A DNA stretch of 64,000 bases, from the NCBI RefSeq assembly GCF_900459175.1, contig NZ_UHFA01000002.1:930001-994000 (forward strand), in the 5' to 3' direction. The notes under the pieces were generated by a model that saw only the letters and a list, made by a program, of their open reading frames with translations, was not told the DNA's origin and ran no database searches. This DNA is from Streptococcus downei MFe28 (lineage in GTDB: Bacteria; Bacillota; Bacilli; Lactobacillales; Streptococcaceae). The translations under genes and the position numbers were made by a program. How positions within the stretch are numbered: the stretch's first letter is position 1; every line of letters begins with the position of its first letter. This document shows positions 27,023 to 35,618 of this stretch, piece by piece.

Positions 27023-27422
27023 ACTCTTCGAAAATCAAAATTTTCCCACGGATAAAGTCACTCTATGATTTCTCGTTAGGGTGACTACGAAAACTACGAT
27101 TGTAGTTTTCTATATCCCTGACTAATTTCATAAAAATTGTAATATTGACAGTTTTTACTCCATGTCGCGTCGTTAACTCACCTTGCCATACCTGCTGAGG
27201 AAAGCGAGGCTTTCTCTATTTCCAACCTCAAAAGGTCTCCCAGACCTTTTGAGCTATCTTCAGTTCGTGCGATGCGGAGCAAAGTTGGTCGATTTCACCA
27301 ACTTTGTGAGGTTAGTAAGGGAGCTAGGCAATCACTATAGAGATTGCCGTTAGCTATCAAGCCACTAAAGTGGCTGATAGCTTTGCTCCTTACCTCGGCT
27401 AATTTTGATTTTCATTGAGTAT
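27022..27422 (+). repeat. BOX-like hairpin-mosaic repeat, 401 bp
   Basis: Ends TACTCTTCGAAAATC and GATTTTCATTGAGTAT; core CGTTAACTCACCTTGCC. At least seven hairpins in order, with arms such as GTCACTCTA/GGGTGAC, GAAAACTAC/GTAGTTTTC, CTCAAAAGGTC/GACCTTTTGAG, AAAGTTGGT/ACCAACTTT, GGCAATC/GATTGCC and CTATCA/TGATAG. Reference copy for the family. Confidence 0.9.
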
Positions 27423-27537
27423 TACTTGACTTGAAGCTTAGTCATTTATCCTCAAAAAGGCGAACAATAGCAAAAAATATTGGTAGTGGTACTTGCAAAA
27501 ATTCAATTTTTCCTTAAAATAATAATGAGGAGAAATT

Positions 27538-28584
27538 ATGTCAAGAAGAATTACGGTTATTTTGGCTATTATCCTTGCTATTGTCCTAGGTATCTTGGGC
27601 AGTTTTTATTTACAGCAAGGACAAAAGGTAAGCCAAAAACAAAGGGCCCAGCAGACTGAGCAATCAGGACAAGCTAAAAAGGACTCTAAGGAATTGGTAA
27701 CGCCCAGAAACAAGTCGGCTGAGGAAAAGCAGGCAGTCATGGAGGCTGATAGTGAGCGGATGAATTCGCTGGGTCTCTACTATGATTATGCTAATATGAG
27801 CCTCAACGACACAGTCAATGCTTTTCTAGCCGAACAAGGGATTGACCAGTCTCAGGTTGCCTTTTCCTATAAAAACACCCGAACCAATGAGACCTTTTCT
27901 ATGAACGATACCCAGTTGATGACGGCTGGATCCACCTATAAGCTCCCTCTTAATATGTTGGTGGTTGATGGCGTCGAAGAAGGGAAATTCAACTATGACC
28001 AAAAGGTGGATATCACCAATCTGGATTATGAATATTCAGGGGAGCACGATGCCTATGTCACTAACTATGGTGGCAGCATGACCATTCCCCAAATGCAGTA
28101 TGGTTCTTTAGTGGTTTCGGAAAATACTCCAGCCTATGGCTTAGCCAGTCTCTTAGGAGGAATGGAGAAGGCCTACAGTCAATATAGTCGCTATGGCAAG
28201 TCCAACAACCCTGATGTACCAGCATTTCAGTACGAAGGCAACAAGACAACCACTTCCTATTACATTCAGGTTCTGGACTACCTCTTTAAACATCAGGATA
28301 AGTATAAGGACCTGCTGGAATATATTGGTGAATCCTTCCCAGATGAATATTATAAGACCTATTTGCCAGAAGATTTGACCATCTATCAAAAGCCAGGTTA
28401 TGTGCGCGAGGCCCTCAATGTTGATGCCATCGTCATGGAAGATAGCCCCTATCTGATTGCTATCTACACTCGCTATCTGGGCGGTTCGGGCGAAAGCAGC
28501 ACAGAAATTAACGGCCTGGGCTATAGCCAGTTGGCCATGCTGACCTATGTTATCAATGAATGGCATCGGGTCAATATGAATTAA
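27538..28584 (+). CDS. Membrane-anchored serine hydrolase, class A beta-lactamase-like
   Basis: 348 residues. N-terminal signal anchor (residues 6-25), a Gln/Lys-rich stalk, then a penicillin-recognising fold: Ser-x-x-Lys in GSTYK near residue 132, the SEN motif in LVVSENTPAYG near residue 196, and KPG in the third-motif region. Related streptococcal proteins are annotated as beta-lactamase family or PBP-like; true lactam hydrolysis is doubtful. ATG follows AATGAGGAGAAATT. It lies between two BOX-like repeats. Confidence 0.85.
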   Translation: MSRRITVILAIILAIVLGILGSFYLQQGQKVSQKQRAQQTEQSGQAKKDSKELVTPRNKSAEEKQAVMEADSERMNSLGLYYDYANMSLNDTVNAFLAEQGIDQSQVAFSYKNTRTNETFSMNDTQLMTAGSTYKLPLNMLVVDGVEEGKFNYDQKVDITNLDYEYSGEHDAYVTNYGGSMTIPQMQYGSLVVSENTPAYGLASLLGGMEKAYSQYSRYGKSNNPDVPAFQYEGNKTTTSYYIQVLDYLFKHQDKYKDLLEYIGESFPDEYYKTYLPEDLTIYQKPGYVREALNVDAIVMEDSPYLIAIYTRYLGGSGESSTEINGLGYSQLAMLTYVINEWHRVNMN

Positions 28585-28627
28585 TTTTTGGAGACTAGAA
28601 CGACTAAAATGATAAGGAAACTGCCTT

Positions 28628-28730
28628 ATACTCTTCGAAAATCCAAATTTTCCGTTGTTAACTCACCTTGCCGTACTCCAGTACTGTCTTCGGTTCCTTG
28701 TCTCGGCTAATTTCGATTTTCATTGAGTAT
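28628..28730 (+). repeat. BOX-like repeat, minimal 103-bp form
   Basis: Both ends (ATACTCTTCGAAAATC and GATTTTCATTGAGTAT) and the core GTTAACTCACCTTGCCGTAC, but almost no hairpin modules; the basic unit of the family. A copy of the same length lies at 49061-49163. Confidence 0.88.
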
Positions 28731-28827
28731 TAGCCAAGGAGAAGCATAGACCAAGTGGCTGTTCTATAGGGTCAGTTCCTTTATCGTTGCCCCTCTTCAA
28801 AGATTTTTTTCAACTTAGGGAAGATTG

Positions 28828-28947
28828 TGCTATAATAGAAACAATTTTGAAATTTCATTCATAGTTGGTTTAAGCTGGATTGACTGAAGCTGACCAAGGT
28901 CCTGTCTTGGGGCTCCAGCTTAGTATCAATGATTAGAAGGAGAAATT
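28828..28947 (+). promoter_or_regulatory. Extended -10 promoter and structured leader
   Basis: TGC-TATAAT at 28828-28836. The leader of about 105 bases holds a nested hairpin: perfect closing arms TAAGCTGGA / TCCAGCTTA (28871-28922) and inner CCAAG / CTTGG. No T-box motif was found. Confidence 0.6.
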
Positions 28948-29775
28948 ATGCTGACATCATACCGTGACGGTCAAATAGACGATATTAAGAATAGAATGTA
29001 CACCTTCCTAACGGTGGTGCGCAATTGGGTTTTATTCTTCTGCCTCCTATTTGTGGCCTCCCTGGTTTATTGGTTCTTAAACCCCAGAAACATCATGGGG
29101 GCAGCCTTTAGCTTGGCTAGTCTTTTGCCTCTTCTGGCTGTTCTTGTCCAATATGTTCGGGAAAAGAATATTTACCGCCGAGATTCCTTGCAAATTTTAA
29201 CCCAGGATTTGGATTTAGACAAGTATGAAGAAGTTTTAGAATACGAATCTCAAGCGTCACTCAAAACTAATTGGGACCGCACCATTATTCGCCAAGCTCA
29301 GTTGGCCTTCCTCCGTGGGAAATTTGAGAAGTCAGCCGAATTTATTGAGATGGTTAACCCTTTAATGGTTCAACTATCACCCAAGGAAAGAACTCCTCTC
29401 CTTTTGACCTATTACTTGGTTGATTTTGCCAATAAGGTCCATGAGGAACAGGATTATGATTTGGAATCCAGTCTTGCAGCTGTCAATGACTTGGTTGTGC
29501 AAAATGAGGCTGAGACGGCTCAGAAGACCTACACCCAGAACATGCTTCCCCTGATTGAGAAAGTTCTTGGTCAAAAAGAGGCTCTGGAAGATCTTGAAGA
29601 AATCCAAGCCAGCAATAAGCTTGAGGAAGTTCTGCGAGATTACTTCCTGGCTGAGAATGCTCGGTTGGCAGGTAAGAAGGACCAAGCCAAGAAGCTCTAC
29701 AAGCAAGTCGCCCAAGCAGAAAAGTCCCTCTTTGTAGTGGAAAAATCTAAGGCTAGCTTGAAAAAAATAAAATAA
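28948..29775 (+). CDS. Membrane protein with cytosolic helical-repeat domain
   Basis: 275 residues. Two membrane helices (about residues 25-45 and 52-70), then about 200 residues of Leu/Glu/Lys-rich helices resembling TPR-like repeats (RQAQLAFLRGKFEKSAEFIEM; LEEVLRDYFLAENARLAGK). I do not recognise a named family. ATG follows TTAGAAGGAGAAATT. A BOX-like repeat starts at the last base of its stop codon. Confidence 0.75.
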   Translation: MLTSYRDGQIDDIKNRMYTFLTVVRNWVLFFCLLFVASLVYWFLNPRNIMGAAFSLASLLPLLAVLVQYVREKNIYRRDSLQILTQDLDLDKYEEVLEYESQASLKTNWDRTIIRQAQLAFLRGKFEKSAEFIEMVNPLMVQLSPKERTPLLLTYYLVDFANKVHEEQDYDLESSLAAVNDLVVQNEAETAQKTYTQNMLPLIEKVLGQKEALEDLEEIQASNKLEEVLRDYFLAENARLAGKKDQAKKLYKQVAQAEKSLFVVEKSKASLKKIK

Positions 29776-30054
29776 TGCTCTTCGAAAATCCAAATTTTCC
29801 GTCGTTAACTCACCTTGCCGTACTTACTGAGGAAAGCAAGGCTTTCTGTATCTCCAACCTCAAAAGGTCTCCCAGACCTTTTGAGCTATCATCAGTTCGT
29901 GCGATGAGGAGCAAAGTTGGTCGATTTCACCAACTTTGTGAGGTTAGTAAGGCAGCTAGGCAATCGCGATGGAGATTGCCGTTCGACATCAGTCACTTTA
30001 GTGACTTGATGTCATTGCTCCTTGCCTCGGCTAATTTTGATTTTCATTGAGTAT
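29775..30054 (+). repeat. BOX-like hairpin-mosaic repeat, 280 bp
   Basis: Begins at the stop codon of the preceding gene (ATGCTCTTCGAAAATC). It lacks the first modules of the 401-bp copy but has CTCAAAAGGTC, AAAGTTGGT and GGCAATC hairpins. Its last hairpin uses GACATCAGTCACT / AGTGACTTGATGTC where the 27022 copy has a CTATCA / TGATAG stem. A 91-codon frame through it is not a gene. Confidence 0.88.
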
Positions 30055-30073
30055 AATACCCCATAAGCTAAAG

Positions 30074-30121
30074 AGGCCCCCGAATGCTAGACAGAACTTC
30101 TACTATTTGGGAGCCTTTTTC
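30074..30121 (+). terminator. Terminator after the helical-repeat gene and its BOX copy
   Basis: AGGCCCCC pairs with GGGAGCCT around a long loop, followed by five T. Confidence 0.65.
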
Positions 30122-30163
30122 ATTGGTAGATGACTAGTCCTAGCACTACCAGCTCTAATTGAT

Positions 30164-30199
30164 AAAAGTCCTAGAGAAATGAGCTTCTCTAGGACTTTT
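30164..30199. terminator. Bidirectional terminator
   Basis: Perfect 15-bp stem AAAAGTCCTAGAGAA / TTCTCTAGGACTTTT with a 6-base loop between convergent units. Confidence 0.85.
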
Positions 30200-30257
30200 G
30201 AAGTTTTGGTGACTTAATACTCTTGGTCCGTTTGGCTCCGCAGGTGCGAAACAAATA

Positions 30258-30279
30258 AACCACCCATTGACGGGTGGTT
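30258..30279 (-). terminator. queA terminator
   Basis: AACCACCC / GGGTGGTT with a 6-base loop and a T-rich tail on the minus strand. Confidence 0.8.
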
Positions 30280-30301
30280 ATGATTAGTGCATTCAGTCAA
30301 C

Positions 30302-31330
30302 CTATTTGACAAACATGGCATCGCCGAAACTAAAGAAGCGGTAGTGCTCTTCGACAGCGTGCTTGTAAGCCTCAAGGACAAAGTCCCGTCCAGCGAAGGC
30401 TGAGACCAGCATGACGAGGGTCGATTTTGGCAGGTGGAAGTTGGTCGAGAAGGCATCGACAAGTTTGAACTGATAACCAGGCTTGATGAAGATATTGGTC
30501 CAGCCAGAATCGGCCTGAATCTGACCATTAAATTTATTCCCGATAGTTTCTAGGGTGCGAATGGAGGTGGTACCGACAGCGACAATACGACCGCCAGAGG
30601 CCTTGACCTGACGGAGTGTCTGAGCGGCCTCCTCGGAGAACTGATAAAATTCTGAGTGCATTTCATGGTCCTCGATATTGTCAACGGAAACGGGGCGGAA
30701 GGTTCCTAGACCAACATGGAGGGTCAGATAGACCAGCTTGACTCCCTTGGCTTCAATCTTTTCCAGAAGCTCTTGGGTGAAGTGGAGGCCAGCTGTCGGT
30801 GCAGCCGCCGATCCATTCTCCTTGGCGTAGACTGTTTGATAGCGTTCCTGGTCTTCTAACTTTTCATGAATATAGGGAGGCAGGGGCATTTCGCCTAGGC
30901 TTTCCAGAACCTCGAGGAAGATACCCTCATAGTGAAATTGGACAATCCGTCCACCGTGCTCCAATTCTTCGAGGACCGTAGCCCTCAAGCGACCATCGCC
31001 AAAGCTGACCTCGGTTCCGACGTGCAGGCGTTTAGCTGGCTTGGCTAGGACTTCCCACTGGTCACCTTGGGTATTTTTCAAGAGAAGAAATTCCACATGG
31101 CCATGCGTCTCTGGCTTTTCTCCATGTAGCCTGGCTGGTAGGACCCTAGTGTTGTTCATGACCAAGGCATCACCGGGGTTCAACTCCTCCAAAATATGGT
31201 CAAAGTGGCTATCCAGCATGGTGTGCTTATTGTGGTCAATGACCAGGAGCTTGGAGCTATCGCGCTTTTCTAAAGGCGTTTGGGCAATCAAGTCTTCTGG
31301 TAAATGAAAGTTAAAATCTTCTGTGTTCAA
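30302..31330 (-). CDS. queA: S-adenosylmethionine:tRNA ribosyltransferase-isomerase
   Basis: 342 residues. QueA hallmarks include [18 protein letters not shown] at the start, [20 protein letters not shown] and [12 protein letters not shown] near the end. It transfers the ribosyl group of AdoMet to preQ1-modified tRNA in queuosine synthesis. The start is TTG, after AGAGGAAAACAA. Divergent from nagB; a MITE lies in the intergenic region. Confidence 0.97.
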   Translation of the reverse strand: MNTEDFNFHLPEDLIAQTPLEKRDSSKLLVIDHNKHTMLDSHFDHILEELNPGDALVMNNTRVLPARLHGEKPETHGHVEFLLLKNTQGDQWEVLAKPAKRLHVGTEVSFGDGRLRATVLEELEHGGRIVQFHYEGIFLEVLESLGEMPLPPYIHEKLEDQERYQTVYAKENGSAAAPTAGLHFTQELLEKIEAKGVKLVYLTLHVGLGTFRPVSVDNIEDHEMHSEFYQFSEEAAQTLRQVKASGGRIVAVGTTSIRTLETIGNKFNGQIQADSGWTNIFIKPGYQFKLVDAFSTNFHLPKSTLVMLVSAFAGRDFVLEAYKHAVEEHYRFFSFGDAMFVK

Positions 31331-31436
31331 TTGTTTTCCTCTATATCTTCCTTATAGTCTATGAAAATTAAGGGATAAAGCCAGTCAGCTAGTGAGCTTC
31401 TCTTTATCTCCCAGAGCAAGTCTGTACAAATTGTAA

Positions 31437-31534
31437 GGGCACCTCTAAAAACCCCAAACTTTTAAATTAAAGTGTTGATTTAGCAACAATTGTAACGACA
31501 AAATCGCAATTTTATTGAGTATTTAGAGGTGCCC
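31437..31534. mobile_element. 98-bp MITE, copy 2
   Basis: Same termini (GGGCACCTCTAAA / TTTAGAGGTGCCC) and length as copy 1, with two base differences. Flanked by 4-bp duplication GTAA (31433-31436 and 31535-31538). It sits between queA and nagB, outside both promoters. Confidence 0.92.
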
Positions 31535-31652
31535 GTAAGATTGACGGTTTCTACTACTGTCACCCTAGCTAGGGTTGATACATGGTTTTAGAAGAGGCTT
31601 ACCCTTTTAATTTTCTTGACGAATAATCCTGACCTATTATATCACAAAAAGC

Positions 31653-31705
31653 TTGACATAAATTGGTCTATACCATATAATAAAGGTAAAAAATCGGTAT
31701 AGACC
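31653..31705 (+). promoter_or_regulatory. nagB promoter with two NagR (dre) operators
   Basis: TTGACA (31653-31658) and TATAAT (31676-31681), 17-bp spacing. One operator, TTGGTCTATACCA, fills the spacer; the second, GGTATAGACC, lies about 15 bases after the -10. These match the dre sites of the GntR-type repressor NagR. Confidence 0.85.
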
Positions 31706-31723
31706 AAAAAAGAGGTGCTTGTC

Positions 31724-32428
31724 ATGAAAATCATTACCGTTAACAATCAATTCCAAGGAGCAGAGGTTGCCCTAGATATTTTAAAGGATAAGCTGGCCGA
31801 GGGAGCTAAGACCTTAGGCCTAGCAACAGGAAGTTCACCAGAAGCCTTCTATCGGGCTCTTGTAGCTAGTAATATTGACCTAACCCAGGTCGCTTCCATC
31901 AATCTGGATGAGTATGTCGGTCTGTCCAAAGAAAACCCTCAGTCCTATCATTATTTTATGGAACAACATCTTTTTAAGCATAAGGCCATGAAGGCTCATT
32001 TTTTACCAGATGGGCAGGCTCGCGATTTGGAGAAGGCTGCCAAGGATTACGACCACTTGATTGAACAGCATGGTATTGACCTGCAGATTTTGGGGATTGG
32101 ACGCAACGGCCATATTGGCTTTAATGAGCCAGGGACTGATTTTTCCAGTCAAACCCATGTCGTCAATTTGACCCCTAGTACTATTGAAGCCAACAGTCGC
32201 TTCTTTGACAGGAAGGAGGATGTGCCGACCCAGGCTCTATCTATGGGGATTGCCTCCATTATGTCGGCCAAATCCATTATTCTCTTTGCCTATGGGGCGG
32301 AGAAAGCTGAGGCTATCGCTGCTATGGTTCAAGGACCTCTGACGACTGAGTTACCGGCTAGCGTTTTACAAGAGCACCCAGATGTCACAGTCATTCTTGA
32401 TGAAGCGGCAACGAGTTTACTCAAGTAA
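31724..32428 (+). CDS. nagB: Glucosamine-6-phosphate deaminase
   Basis: 234 residues from ATG 31724 after AGAGGTGCTTGTC (a TTG at 31715 is also in frame). Motifs: [23 protein letters not shown], and [15 protein letters not shown] with catalytic residues. It converts GlcN-6-P to Fru-6-P and ammonia, feeding amino sugars to glycolysis. Two NagR-type operators make induction by N-acetylglucosamine very likely. Confidence 0.97.
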   Translation: MKIITVNNQFQGAEVALDILKDKLAEGAKTLGLATGSSPEAFYRALVASNIDLTQVASINLDEYVGLSKENPQSYHYFMEQHLFKHKAMKAHFLPDGQARDLEKAAKDYDHLIEQHGIDLQILGIGRNGHIGFNEPGTDFSSQTHVVNLTPSTIEANSRFFDRKEDVPTQALSMGIASIMSAKSIILFAYGAEKAEAIAAMVQGPLTTELPASVLQEHPDVTVILDEAATSLLK

Positions 32429-32445
32429 ATAGGAGATTGGAAAGG

Positions 32446-32477
32446 AGAGGAATCCTGTAAGATGGTTTCCTCTTTTT
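32446..32477 (+). terminator. nagB terminator
   Basis: GAGGAA..CC pairs with GG..TTCCTC, then five T. Confidence 0.75.
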
Positions 32478-32543
32478 GTAGTTGAGGAAGAAAGGACTTT
32501 ACCTTAGCCTAGGGTATGTTATACTGACTGGCGAGGAATCATT

Positions 32544-32987
32544 ATGAAAGTAAGGATTAAGCAAGACCCTGCCAAGCAAGAATTAGAAGTTTCTGTGACC
32601 TATGGTCAGAAGACTGACTTGGTTGCAAGAGTAATCAATTTTTTAGAAACAGTAGATAAACAATTGGCCTGTTATCAAGGAAAACAAGCCTATCAGGTCA
32701 ATGTTTTAGATATTTATTATATTGAGAGTGTTGATAAAAAGACCTTTGTTTATTTGAAGGAGGCCATTTATCAGACCGATTGGCGACTTTATCAACTGGC
32801 TGAGGAACTTGCCAGAAATGGTTTTGTGCAGATTAGTAAATCCTGCATTCTCAATATCAATGTTTTGGACAGTATTCGCTCAATTTTTAACAGCCGGATG
32901 GAAGCAAAGTTGACCAATGGCGAGAAGCTTATTATCAACCGCAGTTACCTAAAGGCTGTCAAAGAGGCCCTGAAAGGAGAGGGATGA
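32544..32987 (+). CDS. LytTR-family transcriptional regulator
   Basis: 147 residues. A short N-terminal region and then the LytTR DNA-binding domain (VNVLDIYYIESVDKKTFVYL to NGEKLIINRSYLKAVKEAL). There is no receiver domain. ATG follows GCGAGGAATCATT; a TATACT -10 lies near 32520. It is coupled to a DUF3021 membrane protein by a 4-base overlap, the layout of LytTR regulatory systems such as HdrRM and BrsRM of S. mutans, in which the membrane partner restrains the regulator. Confidence 0.9.
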   Translation: MKVRIKQDPAKQELEVSVTYGQKTDLVARVINFLETVDKQLACYQGKQAYQVNVLDIYYIESVDKKTFVYLKEAIYQTDWRLYQLAEELARNGFVQISKSCILNINVLDSIRSIFNSRMEAKLTNGEKLIINRSYLKAVKEALKGEG

Positions 32988-33367
32988 TGAAAAAACTAGT
33001 CACCAATATCTTTGCGACAACGGGGATTTCTCTCCTACTGACTGCCCTAGTCGCTCTCTTTTTGCGAGCACCTTTTCTTTATCTGGTCTCAATTTTTCAG
33101 ATATTACTTACGAATATTCTCATTCATGTGCTTGTCAATCTAGTGAGAAAATTTGAACTGCCAACCATTCTTCGGGTTGGCTTGGAATTGTTACTTTGTG
33201 AAGGTCTTGTCTTTCTGCTTGCTTTAATTTTTCATTGGAACCAGATGGGAAGCTTATTTTTGATTGGGCTGATGACTTACCTGCTTTCTCAAGCCCTAGA
33301 CTTATTGTCATTTAGGCGAGAAGCTAAGGAAATTAATCAGCTAATTCAAAAGCGACAAGGCCATTAA
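32984..33367 (+). CDS. DUF3021 membrane protein, LytTR partner
   Basis: 127 residues with four membrane helices and a short charged C-terminus. DUF3021 proteins almost always pair with LytTR regulators, as here. By analogy with HdrM/BrsM it probably inhibits the adjacent regulator. ATGATG overlaps the regulator's stop; the second ATG may be the real start. Confidence 0.85.
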   Translation: MMKKLVTNIFATTGISLLLTALVALFLRAPFLYLVSIFQILLTNILIHVLVNLVRKFELPTILRVGLELLLCEGLVFLLALIFHWNQMGSLFLIGLMTYLLSQALDLLSFRREAKEINQLIQKRQGH

Positions 33368-33384
33368 AATTTTGGAGGAAGCCT

Positions 33385-34224
33385 ATGGTTAAAGGTTTGA
33401 GGTCTAGACTTTGGTTCATAATTTTCCTTGTCTACGGTCTTTCTTATGTCTGTCGTATTTTTGAGTATCTGGTTTTACGGACCGACCAGACTTTCTGGGG
33501 TGAAGCCTTTATTCATAAAGTAATCGGCCTGGTAATTCTTTTTGGGATAGCTAAAACTTGTAGCTTCAGCTTACAGGACTTGGGCTTTTCTAGAAGGGGA
33601 TTTTGGAAAAGCTTCTCTCAAGGTTTGTTTTTGGGAATTTTGACCTTCCTTCTGGCATATGCCGTTGAAGTGAGTCTCTTAATTAGTCAAGGAAAATTTG
33701 AGAGTCTAGAAATCTATGTCTCTTCTTTTGCAGTGGACAAAAATGTTGGGCGAGAGACGAGCCTGATTTTCTTTCTGATTTGCATAATAGGTAATATTAT
33801 CAATGTTTTGATGGAAGAAGGTACTTTTCGTGGCCTCTTTCAAAAGGTACTGGAGGGAGCTTACTCTTTTATTTGGGCAGGAATCTTATCGTCATTTCTC
33901 TTTGGCCTTTGGCATTTAATGGGACCTTTGAGGAATTATCTTGATGGGGAAATGACTAGCGGAGGTTTTGTCCTCTATAGTCTGATGATGGTAGGAACCT
34001 CATTTCTTATTGGTTTTAAATTTGTCCTTATGACTAGGTTGACAGGAAGTCTCTATATGGCTATGGCCAACCATTATTTCAATGATTTTATTGTCAATAT
34101 TTTGCATGTTCAATCTCAGACAGGAACTGATCAGTTGATGTTTGTCAGAATTAGTATTGCACAGGGCATTTCTTTTATGTTGGTTCTTTTCTGGTATTTG
34201 ATGAAGAAAAGAGATAGTCGGTAA
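33385..34224 (+). CDS. CPBP-family intramembrane protease
   Basis: 279 residues, about eight membrane helices. CPBP motifs are present: EEGTFRGLFQ (E-E-x3-R), FLFGLWHL and ANHYFND, supplying the Glu/His active-site set. CPBP proteins often give immunity to bacteriocins or process membrane proteins. ATG follows TTTTGGAGGAAGCCT, 17 bases after the DUF3021 gene, so it belongs to the LytTR operon and is a likely target of it. Confidence 0.88.
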   Translation: MVKGLRSRLWFIIFLVYGLSYVCRIFEYLVLRTDQTFWGEAFIHKVIGLVILFGIAKTCSFSLQDLGFSRRGFWKSFSQGLFLGILTFLLAYAVEVSLLISQGKFESLEIYVSSFAVDKNVGRETSLIFFLICIIGNIINVLMEEGTFRGLFQKVLEGAYSFIWAGILSSFLFGLWHLMGPLRNYLDGEMTSGGFVLYSLMMVGTSFLIGFKFVLMTRLTGSLYMAMANHYFNDFIVNILHVQSQTGTDQLMFVRISIAQGISFMLVLFWYLMKKRDSR

Positions 34225-34243
34225 AAATTATAAAGGAGACAAA

Positions 34244-35221
34244 ATGAAAATATTAGTAGTCGGCTTAGGCGTTATTGGGACTAGCTATGGTTACCTCTTT
34301 CAAAAGGCAGGACATGAGGTCCAGCACCTCCTGCGTGAGGACAGTCCCAAGCGATCACTGACTAGTTTGTCGGTTCAGGTCTTGGATGGCCGACAAGATA
34401 AGCAAGGACGAGCTTTCAAGGATACTTATCAAATTAAGCCTTGTAACCAAAAAGACTATGATTTTATCTTTGTTAGTGTTGCTAAGGGTCAGGTCGGGGA
34501 TGTTATTGACGACCTTGACCGTCTGGCTATCACAGGAAGCTTGATTTTAGCCTGTGGGATCTGGCAAACAAGGGCTGAGTTGGATCAAGACTTGGGTAAT
34601 CACGATTATATTTTGGGCTATCCAGTTGCAGGTGGGAATTTGATTGAAAATTGCCTGACCTTCTGCCTTTTTGATCATTTTATGCTGGAATCTGAAGAAA
34701 AATCTAAGCTTTCAAATTATCAGCAATTGGTTCAAGTCTTTGATGACTGTCAGATTAAACTAGAAGTGCCTGATGATATGCTGGAATGGATTTGGTTACA
34801 CATGGCCATCAATGCCGGTGTTATTGCAGTAGTGGCTAGTTCTGCTAGAACGGGTGAGGGTAAGGCGATAGCAGAAAATTTGATGGATTCGAGGAAGCTG
34901 CTGGCTCAGGCTGTCAGATGTATTCGAGAAACACTAACCATAGCAGAAGCTAAGGGAGTGAATCTGAAAAATTACGGCAAGGAGATATGGATTTATCGTA
35001 TGCCCATCTGCTTATCCTCTCGCTTGATGAAGAGGCTATTTGCCAAGAACCTCTTGAGTCGCAAGATTATGTCCCTGCACAGCAATCTGCCTGATCTCCT
35101 TTTTATCTGTCAAAAATTCTTTGACCTGGGGAAAAAAAAGGAGATTCCTGCCCCAAACTTTAATCAAGCCTATCTTACCTTCTGGGATAAGCTGAAATAT
35201 CTGGAAAATGAAGAACTCTGA
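34244..35221 (+). CDS. Ketopantoate reductase (PanE/ApbA) family protein
   Basis: 325 residues. Rossmann start MKILVVGLGVIGTSYGYLFQ (G-x-G-x2-G), a KPCNQKDYDFIFVSVAKGQ segment and a C-terminal helical domain as in PanE. Streptococci often keep PanE-like reductases without a pantothenate pathway, so the substrate is uncertain. ATG follows AAAGGAGACAAA. Last gene of the LytTR cluster; it converges on the 35223 gene with stops one base apart. Confidence 0.85.
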   Translation: MKILVVGLGVIGTSYGYLFQKAGHEVQHLLREDSPKRSLTSLSVQVLDGRQDKQGRAFKDTYQIKPCNQKDYDFIFVSVAKGQVGDVIDDLDRLAITGSLILACGIWQTRAELDQDLGNHDYILGYPVAGGNLIENCLTFCLFDHFMLESEEKSKLSNYQQLVQVFDDCQIKLEVPDDMLEWIWLHMAINAGVIAVVASSARTGEGKAIAENLMDSRKLLAQAVRCIRETLTIAEAKGVNLKNYGKEIWIYRMPICLSSRLMKRLFAKNLLSRKIMSLHSNLPDLLFICQKFFDLGKKKEIPAPNFNQAYLTFWDKLKYLENEEL

Positions 35222-35243
35222 ACTATTTTTGTTCAGAGTTTTT
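35214..35243. terminator. Terminator overlapping two convergent stops
   Basis: AACTCTGAAC / GTTCAGAGTT with a 7-base loop and five T; the 5' arm includes the stop of the PanE-like gene. Confidence 0.85.
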
Positions 35244-35618
35244 GTGCTTTTTAATTTCGATGCCCAAGCCAATCAGCCAGAGCAGGACAAAGGCAAAATT
35301 TTCTAGGCTACCGACTAGGTTGCCAGTAGCCGAAGGTTGGGCCAGCCATCCGATTAGGTGATTGCTGGCAAAGCCCAGTCCACCGATGATAGCTGAGTCG
35401 GCACAAACTTTTGTAAAGAAATAGTCTTTCTTGTAGAGGGTCGCCATAAAGATAGGAATAACTGCTAAATTCCAAAAAGCAATTTCTCTCTGCCAGTCTG
35501 GAGCCAGACCAAAGGCTGATTGGGAACCCAGAAGGTCGGGTCTGAAGAATTGTAGGAGACCAGCCCCTAGCATGGCCACAATCATGAGGATAAAATTGAA
35601 CCGCAATAATTTATTCAT
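35223..35618 (-). CDS. Small four-helix membrane protein
   Basis: 131 residues from ATG 35618 (MNKLLRFNF), chosen because AAAGGAAAG precedes it; a longer in-frame start at 35648 lies inside the TetR gene. Four membrane helices and a charged C-terminus. I do not recognise a named family. It overlaps the TetR gene by 8 bases, so it is probably the regulator's target. Confidence 0.75.
   Translation of the reverse strand: MNKLLRFNFILMIVAMLGAGLLQFFRPDLLGSQSAFGLAPDWQREIAFWNLAVIPIFMATLYKKDYFFTKVCADSAIIGGLGFASNHLIGWLAQPSATGNLVGSLENFAFVLLWLIGLGIEIKKHKNSEQK

Noticed and set aside
27538..28584. True beta-lactamase
   Set aside because: Motifs fit the fold, but streptococci do not normally carry such enzymes and the substrate pocket cannot be judged; kept as beta-lactamase-like.
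29775..30050. 91-codon frame after the helical-repeat gene
   Set aside because: It is entirely BOX-like repeat sequence; the same applies to 47291-47527.
31618..31625. GACGAATA upstream of nagB
   Set aside because: The first position differs from the cin-box and nagB has a complete NagR-controlled promoter.
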